Source: Campylobacter sp. RM16192
GTDB taxonomy: Bacteria; Campylobacterota; Campylobacteria; Campylobacterales; Campylobacteraceae
Length of the DNA: 64,000 nucleotides
Direction: 5' to 3'
Assembly: GCF_004803855.2 (NCBI RefSeq)
Contig: NZ_CP012552.1
Span: 806,001 to 870,000, forward strand
Each line of letters opens with the position of its first letter. Position 1 is the first letter of the stretch. A program made the translations under genes and the position numbers. The notes under the pieces are model-generated. The model saw only the letters and a list, made by a program, of their open reading frames with translations, searched no databases and was not told where the DNA came from. Shown one piece after another: positions 9,207-18,309 of this stretch.

Positions 9207-10115
9207 ATGAAAATAGCTGTCATTGGGGCTGGAAAATGGGGAAGCGCACTATTTCATGCCCTTTCTAGAAACAATCAGTGTATAATAAGCTCTCGTACTG
9301 CTCGTGAAATTTCACATTTTGTGAGTGTTGATGAGGCTATGAAGGCTGAATTATTGGTTATAACCATCCCTACTCAAGCTACAAGTGATTGGCTAAAGGC
9401 AAATTTTAAAAATTACAATCAAAAAATTTTAGTAGCATCTAAAGGAATAGAGACTAAAAGTTCAAAATTTCTAAACGAAATCTATGAAGAACATACAGAA
9501 AAAGAAAACTTAGCTTTTCTTTCAGGACCAACTTTCTCAAAAGAGGTCCAAAATGAAATGCCTTGTGCTCTTGTTGTAAATTCTACAAATTTAGAGCTTG
9601 CAAGTGAGATTTCAAAACTATTTCCAAAATATATGAAAGCTTATGTTTCAGATGACGTTATAGGAGCTGAAATTTGCGGAGCTTATAAAAATGTCATAGC
9701 TATAGCCGGTGGAGTTTGCGATGGGCTTGGACTTGGAAATAATGCCAGAGCCAGCCTTATATCCAGAGGGCTTGTGGAAATGGCTAGATTTGGCAAATAT
9801 TTTGGAGCTAAAGATGAGACATTTTTAGGACTTAGCGGGGCTGGAGATCTATTTTTAACCGCTTCAAGCGTTCTTTCTCGCAATTATAGAGTTGGTTTAG
9901 GACTTGCCAAAAATGAGAGCCTAAATAAGATACTAAACGATTTAGGAGAAGTGGCTGAAGGTATAGATACATCTTATGCCATAGAAAAAATTGCTAAAAA
10001 AGAGGGAATTTATACTCCTATTGTAAATGAAGTAGCTGCAATGCTAAATGGAAAAGAGATTCAAAAAAGCTTAAACGATCTTCTGAATAGAAGGCATAAT
10101 TTCACTAACTTCTAA
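9207..10115 (+). CDS. gpsA: Glycerol-3-phosphate dehydrogenase [NAD(P)+]
   Basis: GpsA reduces dihydroxyacetone phosphate to sn-glycerol-3-phosphate for phospholipid synthesis. The 302-residue protein has the Rossmann motif IAVIGAGKWGSAL at the N-terminus, ILVASKGIE, LSGPTF, the substrate lysine region CGAYKNVIAIAGG and NARASLISRG, and GAGDLFLTASS. Length matches the family. It is coupled to gatB (2-base gap). Confidence 0.95.
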   Translation: MKIAVIGAGKWGSALFHALSRNNQCIISSRTAREISHFVSVDEAMKAELLVITIPTQATSDWLKANFKNYNQKILVASKGIETKSSKFLNEIYEEHTEKENLAFLSGPTFSKEVQNEMPCALVVNSTNLELASEISKLFPKYMKAYVSDDVIGAEICGAYKNVIAIAGGVCDGLGLGNNARASLISRGLVEMARFGKYFGAKDETFLGLSGAGDLFLTASSVLSRNYRVGLGLAKNESLNKILNDLGEVAEGIDTSYAIEKIAKKEGIYTPIVNEVAAMLNGKEIQKSLNDLLNRRHNFTNF

Positions 10116-10154
10116 TTCAAATTTGGCTTAAAGCCTCCTATGAAAGGATAAAAT

Positions 10155-11216
10155 TTGAAAAAAATTTTAAATTTATTTCTTTGTTTTACGTTTTTTAGTT
10201 GTATTTCCTTTGCGGAAGAGAGACCTACGCTTCGCAAAATGATAGCTCAGATGATAATGGTTGGCTTTAATGGCTCAAGCTTAAATGATACCATGTCCGT
10301 AGTATCAGATGCAAAATATCAACGTTTTGGCGGAGTTATTGTATTCGGAAAAAATATAAGCACAAAAGACAATTTAAAAAAGATAACTTCTGCATTAAAA
10401 TCAGCTCAAAGTGGAATTTTTATTGCAATTGATGAAGAGGGTGGGAATGTCACTAGATTTAAGGATAAAAAAGGATTTAATACCTTTATCTCTGCCAGCG
10501 AGGTTGCCAAGACTCTTGATTTAAACGGTGCCAACGAGCTATATAAAAAGATGGCAAAGCAGCTAAAAGATCTTGGTATAAATTTAAATTTTGCTCCCGT
10601 TGTTGATCTGCTAAATACAAATTCTCCGATAATTGCCTCAAAAAATAGAGCGTTTAGTAAAAATATAGATGAGGTTTCTTTATACGCTAATGAATTTTTA
10701 GATGCCTTTAGTGAGGTTGGAGTTTTAACGACTCTTAAGCATTTTCCGGGTCATGGTTCGGCAAAAACAGATTCACATATAGAAAAGACAGTGATAGAAA
10801 ATTTTGATTATAGCGAGCTTAAACCTTATTATGATGCGATTAAAAGGGATAAGTCCAAGCTAATAATGATATCTCATGTCTATTTGTTAGATAGAGATAC
10901 GCAGTTTCCTGCCTCTATGTCGAATGATATTATAGGCAATTTACTTAGAAAAGATTTGAAATTTGATGGTGTAGTTATAAGCGATGATATGTTGATGGGC
11001 GGACTGAATGGTTTTAGCATGACGCAAAAAGTTGTAAATTTCATAAATGCCGGTGGAGATATACTGCTATTTAGCGAATTTATGATAGGAGAGCGCAGAA
11101 CTAGCGAGTATATTACTCAAGTGATTGTCGATGCCATAAATTCCAAAAAGATCAAAAAAGAGCGCATAGAAGAGTCTTATGATCGCATAATTAAGCTAAA
11201 ATCTGAACTTAAATAA
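10155..11216 (+). CDS. Glycoside hydrolase family 3 protein (beta-N-acetylhexosaminidase, NagZ-like)
   Basis: The 353-residue protein has a signal peptide (ILNLFLCFTFFSCISFA) and a single GH3 N-terminal barrel. Key motifs are IAIDEEGGNVTR, the NagZ-type KHFPGHG with a following DSH that supplies the catalytic histidine, and the nucleophile in VVISDDMLMGG. NagZ enzymes remove GlcNAc from muropeptides, but the signal peptide points to periplasmic rather than cytoplasmic action. The start is TTG at 10155, placed 6-8 bases after GAAAGGA; no ATG is available near the signal peptide. C-terminal GH3 domain is absent. Confidence 0.85.
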   Translation: MKKILNLFLCFTFFSCISFAEERPTLRKMIAQMIMVGFNGSSLNDTMSVVSDAKYQRFGGVIVFGKNISTKDNLKKITSALKSAQSGIFIAIDEEGGNVTRFKDKKGFNTFISASEVAKTLDLNGANELYKKMAKQLKDLGINLNFAPVVDLLNTNSPIIASKNRAFSKNIDEVSLYANEFLDAFSEVGVLTTLKHFPGHGSAKTDSHIEKTVIENFDYSELKPYYDAIKRDKSKLIMISHVYLLDRDTQFPASMSNDIIGNLLRKDLKFDGVVISDDMLMGGLNGFSMTQKVVNFINAGGDILLFSEFMIGERRTSEYITQVIVDAINSKKIKKERIEESYDRIIKLKSELK

Positions 11217-11307
11217 ACTTTTAAATATTTGATTAAAAAATAGTTATTTTTAAATACGATTTATTAAATTTAATTTGATTTTTAAGTTTTTAGAATTAAA
11301 TTTGAGT

Positions 11308-11313
11308 TATAAT
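11308..11313 (+). promoter_or_regulatory. -10 element before the AbgA-like gene
   Basis: TATAAT at 11308-11313 stands 40 bases before the ATG; no convincing -35 box is seen, as usual in Campylobacter. Confidence 0.45.
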
Positions 11314-11353
11314 ATTCAATTAAGATTTCTAATTTAATATAAGGAGCGAAAAT

Positions 11354-12667
11354 ATGGATCATATTCAAACTAAAGTTGAAAATTTAAAAGAAGAGATGAT
11401 TGCAAACAGGCGATTTTTCCACTCTCATCCGGAAACTGGTTGGTTTACATTTTTTACTACCGCAAAGATCGCTTCCATAATGAAAGGCTACGGATATAGT
11501 CTAAAAATGGGTCGCGAAGTAGTAAAACCTGAAGCCAGACAAGGGCTTGGCACAAAAGAAGCCATGCAAAAGTATCTAGAAAGAGCAAAAAGCTTGCTAA
11601 GCAAAGAGGAGCAGGAGTTTTTGCCTGTGATGGAAGACGGCTTAACCGGGCTTGTGGCCGAGATAGATACCGGAAGAGCAGGTCTTACTACTGCGTTTAG
11701 ATTTGACATAGACGGTGTAGATGTTACCGAGAGTAGAGAGGCTTCACATAGAGCGAGCAAAGATGGCTTTGGAGCCGATATAGACGGCATTATGCACGCT
11801 TGCGGACATGACGGACATATCACGATCGGGCTTGCGCTTGCTAGGATCATAAGCGAAAATTTAGATGACTTTAACGGCAAATTTAGGTTTATCTTTCAAA
11901 CCGCAGAAGAGGGCACAAGAGGTGCTGTCGGAATGGAGCCAACCGGTATACTTGAAGGGATTGATTATTTACTTGGCGGGCATATCGGCTTTCAGGCAAA
12001 AAAGAGTGGCAGCATAATTTGCGGCACAAACAAACTTCTAGCCACATCAAAATTTGACGTAAATTTTAAAGGCAGATCGGCTCACGCAGCAGGTGCACCA
12101 CAAGAGGGAGCTAATGCACTACTTGCAGCTGCCGAGGCTGCTATAAATATGCATGCTATCACGCGTCACGCCGATGGAGTAACTCGCATAAACGTTGGTG
12201 TTTTAAGAGCTGGCGAGGGCAGAAACGTAATCGCGCCAAACGGCTACATAGCCTGCGAAACTCGCGGCGAAACAACCGAGCTAAATGAGTTTATGTATCA
12301 ACGATGTATGGATATCATAAAAGGCGTTAGCATCATGCATGGCGTTGAGTATGACGTGAAGCTAACAGGCGGCACAAGCGGCGGAGATAGTAGCAAAGAA
12401 GTGACTGAGCTTTATGAAAAGGCTGCTCTAGAGTCGCCATATATCAAAAATGAGCTTATCGTGAAAGAATTTGACTTCGGAGCTTGCGAGGACTTCGCGC
12501 ACTTCATGCAAGCGGTGCAAAAAGCGGGCGGCAAGAGCGGCTATCTCATGATAGGCACAAACCTTGCTGCAGGTCATCATAACTGCTGCTTTGACTTTGA
12601 TGAAAATGCCTTGCTGGCCGGCGTGGATGTATTTTTACGCTCGGTTTATATGCTTAACGGCAAATAA
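11354..12667 (+). CDS. M20 family metal-dependent amidohydrolase, AbgA-like
   Basis: The 437-residue protein resembles the A subunit of p-aminobenzoyl-glutamate hydrolase. Seen features: RRFFHSHPETGWFTFFT at the N-terminus, the insert with GREVVKPEARQGLG typical of AbgA, the dinuclear metal site IMHACGHDGHI, the catalytic glutamates in FQTAEEGTRGA, and the lid/dimerisation domain (about 215-330) ending in GTSGGDSS; the last metal His is in AAGHHNCCFDF. It probably cleaves an amide-linked amino acid; substrate is unproven. Codon choice (GCG, GGC, CGC) is richer in GC than that of the genes to its left. Confidence 0.85.
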   Translation: MDHIQTKVENLKEEMIANRRFFHSHPETGWFTFFTTAKIASIMKGYGYSLKMGREVVKPEARQGLGTKEAMQKYLERAKSLLSKEEQEFLPVMEDGLTGLVAEIDTGRAGLTTAFRFDIDGVDVTESREASHRASKDGFGADIDGIMHACGHDGHITIGLALARIISENLDDFNGKFRFIFQTAEEGTRGAVGMEPTGILEGIDYLLGGHIGFQAKKSGSIICGTNKLLATSKFDVNFKGRSAHAAGAPQEGANALLAAAEAAINMHAITRHADGVTRINVGVLRAGEGRNVIAPNGYIACETRGETTELNEFMYQRCMDIIKGVSIMHGVEYDVKLTGGTSGGDSSKEVTELYEKAALESPYIKNELIVKEFDFGACEDFAHFMQAVQKAGGKSGYLMIGTNLAAGHHNCCFDFDENALLAGVDVFLRSVYMLNGK

Positions 12668-12673
12668 AATTTG

Positions 12674-12710
12674 ATTTGCAGGCCCGATTATTTTGGGCTT
12701 GCAAATTTTA
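12674..12710 (+). terminator. Terminator-like hairpin after the AbgA-like gene
   Basis: ATTTGCAGGCCC (12674-12685) pairs with GGGCTTGCAAAT (12695-12706), one G-T pair, 9-base loop; a short T run follows. Confidence 0.6.
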
Positions 12711-12958
12711 CTGAAATTTTGGCTTAAATTTTTGAATATATTAGTAGTTAGCTTATTTTGCCAACTCAATAGGAAAAATTTGAGCTTTATCCTTTTGCTT
12801 TATAGTATAAAAATATCAACTACCTAATCTACAACTTTGACTGAGAAAATTTTGTTCCATTGCGCGCGTGGCAACAGGATTAAATTTAGTGGTAGAGCAG
12901 AATTTACAAGCCAAGCTTTAAATTTGCTTAGCTTGTAAGCTTGGTTTTTATTTTAACT
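12711..12958. other. AT-rich convergent spacer with one hairpin
   Basis: No gene is visible between the two converging units. The only structure is CCAAGCTT (12911-12918) pairing with AAGCTTGG (12937-12944), followed on the + strand by TTTTTATTTT, so it can act as a terminator for + strand transcription that passes the first hairpin. Confidence 0.5.
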
Positions 12959-14239
12959 TCACGCCACTACATTAGGGAAATCAAACACCACTTTTCCGCT
13001 TTTTATTGTCTTTACGGCAGCGCCTTTTAGGGTTTTGCCTATGAGCGGAGAGTTGCTTGATTTGGATTTATTTAAATTTTTATCGTAGACATACTCCATA
13101 TCAGGATCTACTATGACAAGATCAGCAAGCATTCCTTTGGCTATCACACCTTTATCTTTTAAATTTAGCATTTTAGCTGCGTTTGTAGAGGTTAGCTCGA
13201 CCATTTTTTCATAGCTTATGAGCCCGTCTCTTACTAAATTTAATGTTAGCGGTATTAAAGTCTGAAGCCCTAAAATTCCAAACGGAGCCTTATCAAATTC
13301 TATAAATTTCTCATCGTCATGGTGCGGGGCATGATCAGTTACGATAACGTCCACTAGGCCGTTTGCGATGGCTTCCCTTACGGCTGTTACGTCGCTTTTG
13401 GTTCGAAGCGGTGGTGACATCTTGAAATTTGTATCGTAGTTCATAAGCTCATCTTCGGTGTATGTAAAGTGGTGCGGCGTAACCTCGCAAGTGACGTTTA
13501 TGCCCTCATCGCGAGCTTGTTTAATGAGCTTTAGCGACCACTCTGAGCTGACGTGGGCTATGTGGATATGTCCGCCTGTTAGCTTTGCAAGAAGCAGGTC
13601 GCGCGATACCATGATCTCCTCTTGCTCTCTTGGCATGCCTTTTATACCCAAAATCGCCGAGACTCGCCCCTCGTTCATATGTCCGCCGTGGCACAGCGAG
13701 CAGTCTTGCGAGTGGTTTATCACAAACGAGCCAAAGTGCTTGGAGTATTCAAGCGCATATCTCATCACGTCGCTGCTTGCTACGGGTAAGCCGTCATCGC
13801 TAAAGGCAACTGCGCCTGCGTTTATCATATCGCCCATTTCTACGACTTTGTTTCCGTCCATGCTCTTTGTGATAGCACCTATCGGAAGCAGGTCGATAAG
13901 CCCTCTTGCCTTTGCTTTGGCGATCATATCGCGAGTGATTACGGCATTATCGTTGATCGGGTTTGTATTTGCCATAGGAAGGCAGGTTGTGACACCTCCG
14001 GCGACCGCGCTTTCGCTACCTGAGTTTATATCGTCTTTATATTCAAGCCCGGGATCGCGAAAATGCACGTGCATGTCGATGAGTCCAGGCATCACAAGCT
14101 TGCCATTTGCGTCTATGATAGTGTCCGTCTTTGGCTCATCGGTGGTGATATCAGCGATCATTTCGCTTTCTATTAGAATATTTGCTTTTTTGGTTTCGTT
14201 AAAATTTACTATAGTTGCGTTTTTTATAAGCGTTGTCAT
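12959..14239 (-). CDS. pyrC: Dihydroorotase (class I type)
   Basis: PyrC cyclises carbamoyl-aspartate to dihydroorotate in pyrimidine synthesis. The 426-residue protein shows the metal site MPGLIDMHVHFRDPGLEYKDD, the AGGVTT and MANTNP segments, INHSQDC, HIAHVSS and VIVTDHAPHH. Length and motifs fit the long class I dihydroorotases, which often sit beside and associate with aspartate carbamoyltransferase, as here: pyrB ends 2 bases upstream. This gene and pyrB use more GC-rich codons than the flanking genes. Confidence 0.95.
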   Translation of the reverse strand: MTTLIKNATIVNFNETKKANILIESEMIADITTDEPKTDTIIDANGKLVMPGLIDMHVHFRDPGLEYKDDINSGSESAVAGGVTTCLPMANTNPINDNAVITRDMIAKAKARGLIDLLPIGAITKSMDGNKVVEMGDMINAGAVAFSDDGLPVASSDVMRYALEYSKHFGSFVINHSQDCSLCHGGHMNEGRVSAILGIKGMPREQEEIMVSRDLLLAKLTGGHIHIAHVSSEWSLKLIKQARDEGINVTCEVTPHHFTYTEDELMNYDTNFKMSPPLRTKSDVTAVREAIANGLVDVIVTDHAPHHDDEKFIEFDKAPFGILGLQTLIPLTLNLVRDGLISYEKMVELTSTNAAKMLNLKDKGVIAKGMLADLVIVDPDMEYVYDKNLNKSKSSNSPLIGKTLKGAAVKTIKSGKVVFDFPNVVA

Positions 14240-14241
14240 CT

Positions 14242-15171
14242 TTAGCCTTGTTTGTTTGAGATTAGAGTGTGAAGGATCGCCATTCTTACGGCAACTCCGT
14301 TTTCGACTTGATTTAGTATGTGAGTGTAGCGCGGATCGTCGGCAACGTCCGAGTTTATCTCTACTCCGCGGTTGATAGGTCCCGGGTGAAGTATCATCAC
14401 GTCATCTTTGGCAAATTTCATCTTGGCTCTGGTAAGGCCAAAGAAATTTGAGTATTCGCGCACGGATGGGAAGGTAACCTCGTCATCTTGGCGCTCAAGC
14501 TGGATCCTTAGCATGATGATTACGTCGGTATCTTCAAGAGCTTCTTGCATGCTTTTGCAAATCCTGCAACCAAAAGCCTCCATGCCAGTTAGCATCATAG
14601 GCGGTCCAAACAGCTTAACCTTTATACCAAGAGTTTGCATGGCGTAGATGTTTGAGCGAGCTACGCGGCTGTGAAATATATCTCCGATTATGGCTACGGT
14701 TAAATTTTCTAAATTTCCTCTGTGTTCAAGTATGGTAAAAAGATCAAGCAGGGCTTGACTTGGATGTTCGTTTAGTCCGTCGCCTGCATTTACCACGTGA
14801 GCGTCAGTGTTTGCCGCGACAAATTTCGCAGCGCCTGAGCTATAGTGCCTAACTACCACGATATCGGTTTTCATCGCAACTATGTTGTTTATAGTGTCAA
14901 TTAGAGTTTCGCCTTTTTTAGTACTGCTTTGCGAAGAGCTAAAATTTATGGCGTCCGCTCCAAGGCGTTTGGCTGCGATTTCAAAGCTGGTTCTTGTGCG
15001 CGTGGAGTTTTCAAAAAACGCATTTACCGTCGTTTTGCCGTAAAGAGATTTTGCTTTTTTCACGTCTGAATTGTTTAGAGCTTTAAACTCTTTGGCTAAA
15101 TTTAAGAAGTGGTAAATCTCATCTTTGGTTAAATTTGAAGTTGTTATGAGGTCTTTTTTGGTGTAGCTCAT
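14242..15171 (-). CDS. pyrB: Aspartate carbamoyltransferase catalytic chain
   Basis: PyrB makes carbamoyl-aspartate from carbamoyl phosphate and aspartate. The 309-residue chain has the carbamoyl-phosphate site FENSTRTRTSFE, the HPSQALLDLFT motif and ILHPGPINRGVEI. No pyrI regulatory chain is adjacent. It is first in the leftward pyrB-pyrC unit. Upstream, within the leader, a hairpin is present (see separate entry). Confidence 0.96.
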   Translation of the reverse strand: MSYTKKDLITTSNLTKDEIYHFLNLAKEFKALNNSDVKKAKSLYGKTTVNAFFENSTRTRTSFEIAAKRLGADAINFSSSQSSTKKGETLIDTINNIVAMKTDIVVVRHYSSGAAKFVAANTDAHVVNAGDGLNEHPSQALLDLFTILEHRGNLENLTVAIIGDIFHSRVARSNIYAMQTLGIKVKLFGPPMMLTGMEAFGCRICKSMQEALEDTDVIIMLRIQLERQDDEVTFPSVREYSNFFGLTRAKMKFAKDDVMILHPGPINRGVEINSDVADDPRYTHILNQVENGVAVRMAILHTLISNKQG

Positions 15172-15183
15172 ATGTGGTTCCTT

Positions 15184-15207
15184 TTTTTTGACTGTTAAAT
15201 CAAAAAA
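15184..15207 (-). promoter_or_regulatory. Hairpin in the pyrB leader
   Basis: Reading leftward, TTTTTTGA and TCAAAAAA form a perfect 8-pair stem around TTTAACAG, ending about 12 bases before the pyrB start and next to its ribosome site (AAAGGAACC). It may influence translation or be incidental; it is mostly A-T and weak. Confidence 0.3.
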
Positions 15208-15249
15208 GCAATACTACACCAAATTTACTTAATTTTTAATATTTTAGCC

Positions 15250-15702
15250 TTAAATCCTATCAAATTCGCTCTTGAGTCTATCTCTGATTTCATCATTGAT
15301 TCTCTCACTGTCTTTTAAATTTTCATCTATTAAAGTATCAAGTTTGTTTAGAATTTCAAATAGCTCCGCTTCCCATTTTTCACTATCTTTATTGGCATTC
15401 ATAGTCTCTATAAAAGTTAATTTCTTACTCATTTCGCTCAGACTTTCTAAAAATTTGTCTTTTAAATCATCGCTTTTTAAGGCATCGTCATAAAGTGCCA
15501 TATTTTTAAGTTCTCTTAGTTCATTGTTAATCAGCTCGCAAAATTTCTTATATTTATCTACAGAAATTTGTCTTAAATTTTCAGGAGAATTATTTGCTAC
15601 TACTCCGCTTGCATCGATATTTTGTGTTATTTTTTGAATTTGCATATAAATAATTGCAACTACCGCAAGAGAGACTATAATAGTCATAGTAAAAATATCC
15701 AT
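15250..15702 (-). CDS. Small membrane-anchored coiled-coil protein, unknown function
   Basis: The 150-residue product has one N-terminal membrane segment (residues 5-22, TMTIIVSLAVVAIIYMQIQ) followed by a hydrophilic helical region that looks coiled-coil up to the C-terminus. No known domain is recognised. It lies between pyrB and rarD on the same strand, with 78 and 35 base gaps; it may be transcribed with rarD. Probably an inner-membrane protein with a cytoplasmic or periplasmic helical tail. Confidence 0.7.
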   Translation of the reverse strand: MDIFTMTIIVSLAVVAIIYMQIQKITQNIDASGVVANNSPENLRQISVDKYKKFCELINNELRELKNMALYDDALKSDDLKDKFLESLSEMSKKLTFIETMNANKDSEKWEAELFEILNKLDTLIDENLKDSERINDEIRDRLKSEFDRI

Positions 15703-15737
15703 AAATTTCCTTTACCTAAATTTAAAGCCAGATTATA

Positions 15738-16628
15738 CTAAATTTTTGCTTTTTTATTCGCATACACTGAAGATACGCTAACTATAGCAAGGGCAATCCA
15801 AATAAGTATAAAAGATATAATTTTGGCGTTATTTATCTGCTCGTTATAAAAAAATATTGCTATTAAAAGTTGCATAGTCGGAGAGATATACTGCATATAA
15901 CCAATTGTGCTTAAATTCAGTCTTAGTGTGGCTGAATTAAAGAGTAGAAGAGGTATCACAGTAAGTGGTCCGCAAAGTGTTATAAAAATCCCAAACCACG
16001 AAAAGCCAAAGTGTCCATCTCCGCTTGCACCGATGAAAGACAGGGCTATAAGTGCTATTGGTGCTACCATAGTAGTCTCTACAAACAATCCTTCTAATGA
16101 AGGGATCTTAATTTGTTTTCTAACAAGCGAATATACAGCAAATGATAGTGGCAAGATAATAGATATAAAAGGAAGTCCGCCCACATCATAAATTTGGATA
16201 GAAATAGCGATAAAAACAATCAATATCGCAATTTTTCCTGCGTTTGAAATTTTCTCTTTTAATACTATTACGCCAAGAAGCATAGTTAATAGCGGATTTA
16301 TGAAATAACCAAGACTGGCGTCTACTATTTTGTTTATATTCACGGCGTAAATATAGATAGACCAGTTTAGTGCTATAAGAATTCCGCTTACAAATAATAA
16401 AATTGCTGTTTTTTTATTTAAAAACAGAGCCTTAGTTTGCAAAAGCTTTTTGCCAAATTTTAGCAAGATATACAAAAACACTACCGACCAAATAATGCGG
16501 TGAGATACTATCTCGGCAAAATTTAGCTCATATAGTTGTTTGAAATATATTGGAAATAGCCCCCATAGCAAAAATGCGCTAAGACCATATATCATCCCTG
16601 ATTTTGTTTCGTTTTCGTAGTTTTTCAT
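15738..16628 (-). CDS. rarD: EamA/DMT family transporter RarD
   Basis: The 296-residue membrane protein has ten hydrophobic segments. RarD-type features are MIYGLSAFLLWGLFPIYFKQL, the EIVSHRIIWS segment, LNWSIYIYAVN and GYMQYISPTMQLLIA. RarD proteins are presumed metabolite exporters of the drug/metabolite superfamily (the name comes from chloramphenicol sensitivity in Pseudomonas); substrate unknown here. Confidence 0.9.
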   Translation of the reverse strand: MKNYENETKSGMIYGLSAFLLWGLFPIYFKQLYELNFAEIVSHRIIWSVVFLYILLKFGKKLLQTKALFLNKKTAILLFVSGILIALNWSIYIYAVNINKIVDASLGYFINPLLTMLLGVIVLKEKISNAGKIAILIVFIAISIQIYDVGGLPFISIILPLSFAVYSLVRKQIKIPSLEGLFVETTMVAPIALIALSFIGASGDGHFGFSWFGIFITLCGPLTVIPLLLFNSATLRLNLSTIGYMQYISPTMQLLIAIFFYNEQINNAKIISFILIWIALAIVSVSSVYANKKAKI

Positions 16629-16767
16629 AAAATTTACTTTTTTATTTTTTAAGGTGCATTTTATTCTTTGTGTAATTAATCAAAACTGAGAGAGCGAAAA
16701 ATGTTACTTGATAGAGCCAAATTTGGTTCAAAAGCTGTTTTTATTTGTAATAAAAGTTCTTTTTGGC

Positions 16768-16773
16768 TAGAAT
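16768..16773 (+). promoter_or_regulatory. Possible -10 element before the DAHP synthase gene
   Basis: TTTTGGCTAGAAT gives a TAGAAT -10 hexamer 25 bases before the start codon. Support is limited to the hexamer. Confidence 0.3.
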
Positions 16774-16798
16774 CTAGCTTATTTTTAAAAGGTATGAT

Positions 16799-18139
16799 AT
16801 GAATTGGACTAGAAGCTCTTGGAGAGAATATAATATTTTACAGCAGCCAGTATATCCTGATTCGCAAGAGTTAAAAAGCGTAGAAGATAAATTAAAATCA
16901 CTTCCTCCTCTTGTTTTTGCCGGTGAAGCTAGAAATCTAAAAAGAGATTTGGCTAAGGTTTGCGCCGGTGATGCTTTTTTGCTTCAAGGTGGAGATTGCG
17001 CCGAGAGCTTTTCAAATTTTAATGCAAATAATATTAGAGATATGTTTAAGGTTCTGCTTCAAATGGCCATTGTTCTTACTTTTGCCGGACGTTGCCCGGT
17101 CGTAAAAGTAGGGCGAGTTGCAGGACAGTTTGCAAAGCCTAGAAGTAGCGATTTTGAAGAGGTTGATGGTGTAAAGTTGCCAAGTTACCGAGGCGATATC
17201 ATAAACGGTTTTGAATTTAACGAAGCCGCCAGAGTTCCTGATCCAAAGAGGATGATAGAGGCTTATTATCAATCAGCTTCCACGATGAACCTGCTTCGTG
17301 CCTTTGCGCGTGGAGGTTTAGCCGATCTTCACGAGGTGAATAGATGGAATTTGGGCTTTATTAAAAAAGCCGAGCTTGGAAAAAGATATGACGAACTAGC
17401 TGGGCAACTTAGTCAAGCGCTTGCTTTCATGGAGGCTTGCGGTATAAATTCTCAAAATACCCAAGAGATAAATCAGACAGTAGTTTATACCTCTCACGAG
17501 GCTTTGCTTCTACCTTATGAAGAGGCTTTAACCAGAGAGGATAGCTTGACCGGAGATTGGTATGACTGCTCAGCACATATGCTTTGGATAGGCGAAAGAA
17601 CAAGAGGACTAAATGATGCTCATGTGCATTTTTTAAGTGGAGTTCATAATCCAGTCGGAGTTAAAATCGGACCTAATACAACCGGAGAAGATGTAATAAA
17701 ACTAAGTCAAAAGCTAAATCCAAACAACGAAGCGGGAAGACTAAATATCATCGTTAGAATGGGTGCTGATAAGATAGGAGATAGGCTTCCTTTGATACTT
17801 AGAGAGACTAAAAAAGAGGGGCTAAATATACTATACAGCATAGATCCTATGCACGGAAATACCGTAAAAGCGTCAAATAACTACAAAACTCGTGAATTTA
17901 ATAAAATTTTATCGGAAGTTAAGAGCTTCTTTGAAATTCATAAGGCTGAAGGCACTTATGCTAGCGGAGTTCATCTGGAGATGACCGGTCAAGATGTAAC
18001 AGAGTGCGTGGGCGGCGCGTTTAATATAACCGAAAAGAGCTTAGAAAATCGCTATGAGACTCAGTGTGATCCAAGGCTAAATGCTGATCAGGCTCTTGAA
18101 CTTGCTTTCTTAATAGCTGATTTTGTAAAGAAAAACTAA
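16799..18139 (+). CDS. 3-deoxy-7-phosphoheptulonate synthase, type II (plant-like)
   Basis: DAHP synthase condenses phosphoenolpyruvate and erythrose-4-phosphate, the first step of the shikimate pathway. The 446-residue protein is of type II: it opens [19 protein letters not shown], has the metal cysteine in [46 protein letters not shown] and [12 protein letters not shown]. This class is the one used by Campylobacter and Helicobacter. It stands alone between divergent rarD and a strong hairpin terminator. Confidence 0.95.
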   Translation: MNWTRSSWREYNILQQPVYPDSQELKSVEDKLKSLPPLVFAGEARNLKRDLAKVCAGDAFLLQGGDCAESFSNFNANNIRDMFKVLLQMAIVLTFAGRCPVVKVGRVAGQFAKPRSSDFEEVDGVKLPSYRGDIINGFEFNEAARVPDPKRMIEAYYQSASTMNLLRAFARGGLADLHEVNRWNLGFIKKAELGKRYDELAGQLSQALAFMEACGINSQNTQEINQTVVYTSHEALLLPYEEALTREDSLTGDWYDCSAHMLWIGERTRGLNDAHVHFLSGVHNPVGVKIGPNTTGEDVIKLSQKLNPNNEAGRLNIIVRMGADKIGDRLPLILRETKKEGLNILYSIDPMHGNTVKASNNYKTREFNKILSEVKSFFEIHKAEGTYASGVHLEMTGQDVTECVGGAFNITEKSLENRYETQCDPRLNADQALELAFLIADFVKKN

Positions 18140-18153
18140 TATACTTATTATTT

Positions 18154-18190
18154 AATACCAAGGCAGTCATATTGGCTGTTTTGGTATTTA
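18154..18190 (+). terminator. Hairpin terminator after the DAHP synthase gene
   Basis: AATACCAAGGCAG (18154-18166) pairs with CTGTTTTGGTATT (18176-18188), a 13-pair stem with two G-T pairs, then a short run of T and A. Confidence 0.65.
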
Positions 18191-18266
18191 AAGATAACAA
18201 TTACCAAGCTTCATACTTTAAATATTTTAAAATTTTATAAATTTACTTAACTTTTAATAGAAATTT

Positions 18267-18275
18267 TGCTAAATT
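18267..18275 (+). promoter_or_regulatory. Extended -10 promoter of the oxidoreductase operon
   Basis: TGCTAAATT, 35 bases before the ATG at 18310, fits an extended -10 element. Confidence 0.4.
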
Positions 18276-18309
18276 ATCAATAAAAATTATTAAATAATGG
18301 AGAAAGTAT

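Noticed and set aside
12868-12905. TTAGTGGTAGAGCAG, looks like a tRNA D-arm
   Set aside because: No matching acceptor stem, anticodon arm or T-arm can be folded around it.
13458-14375. 305-codon rightward ORF antisense to pyrC/pyrB
   Set aside because: A long shadow frame caused by GC-richer codons of pyrC; it has no family features and covers two well-supported genes.
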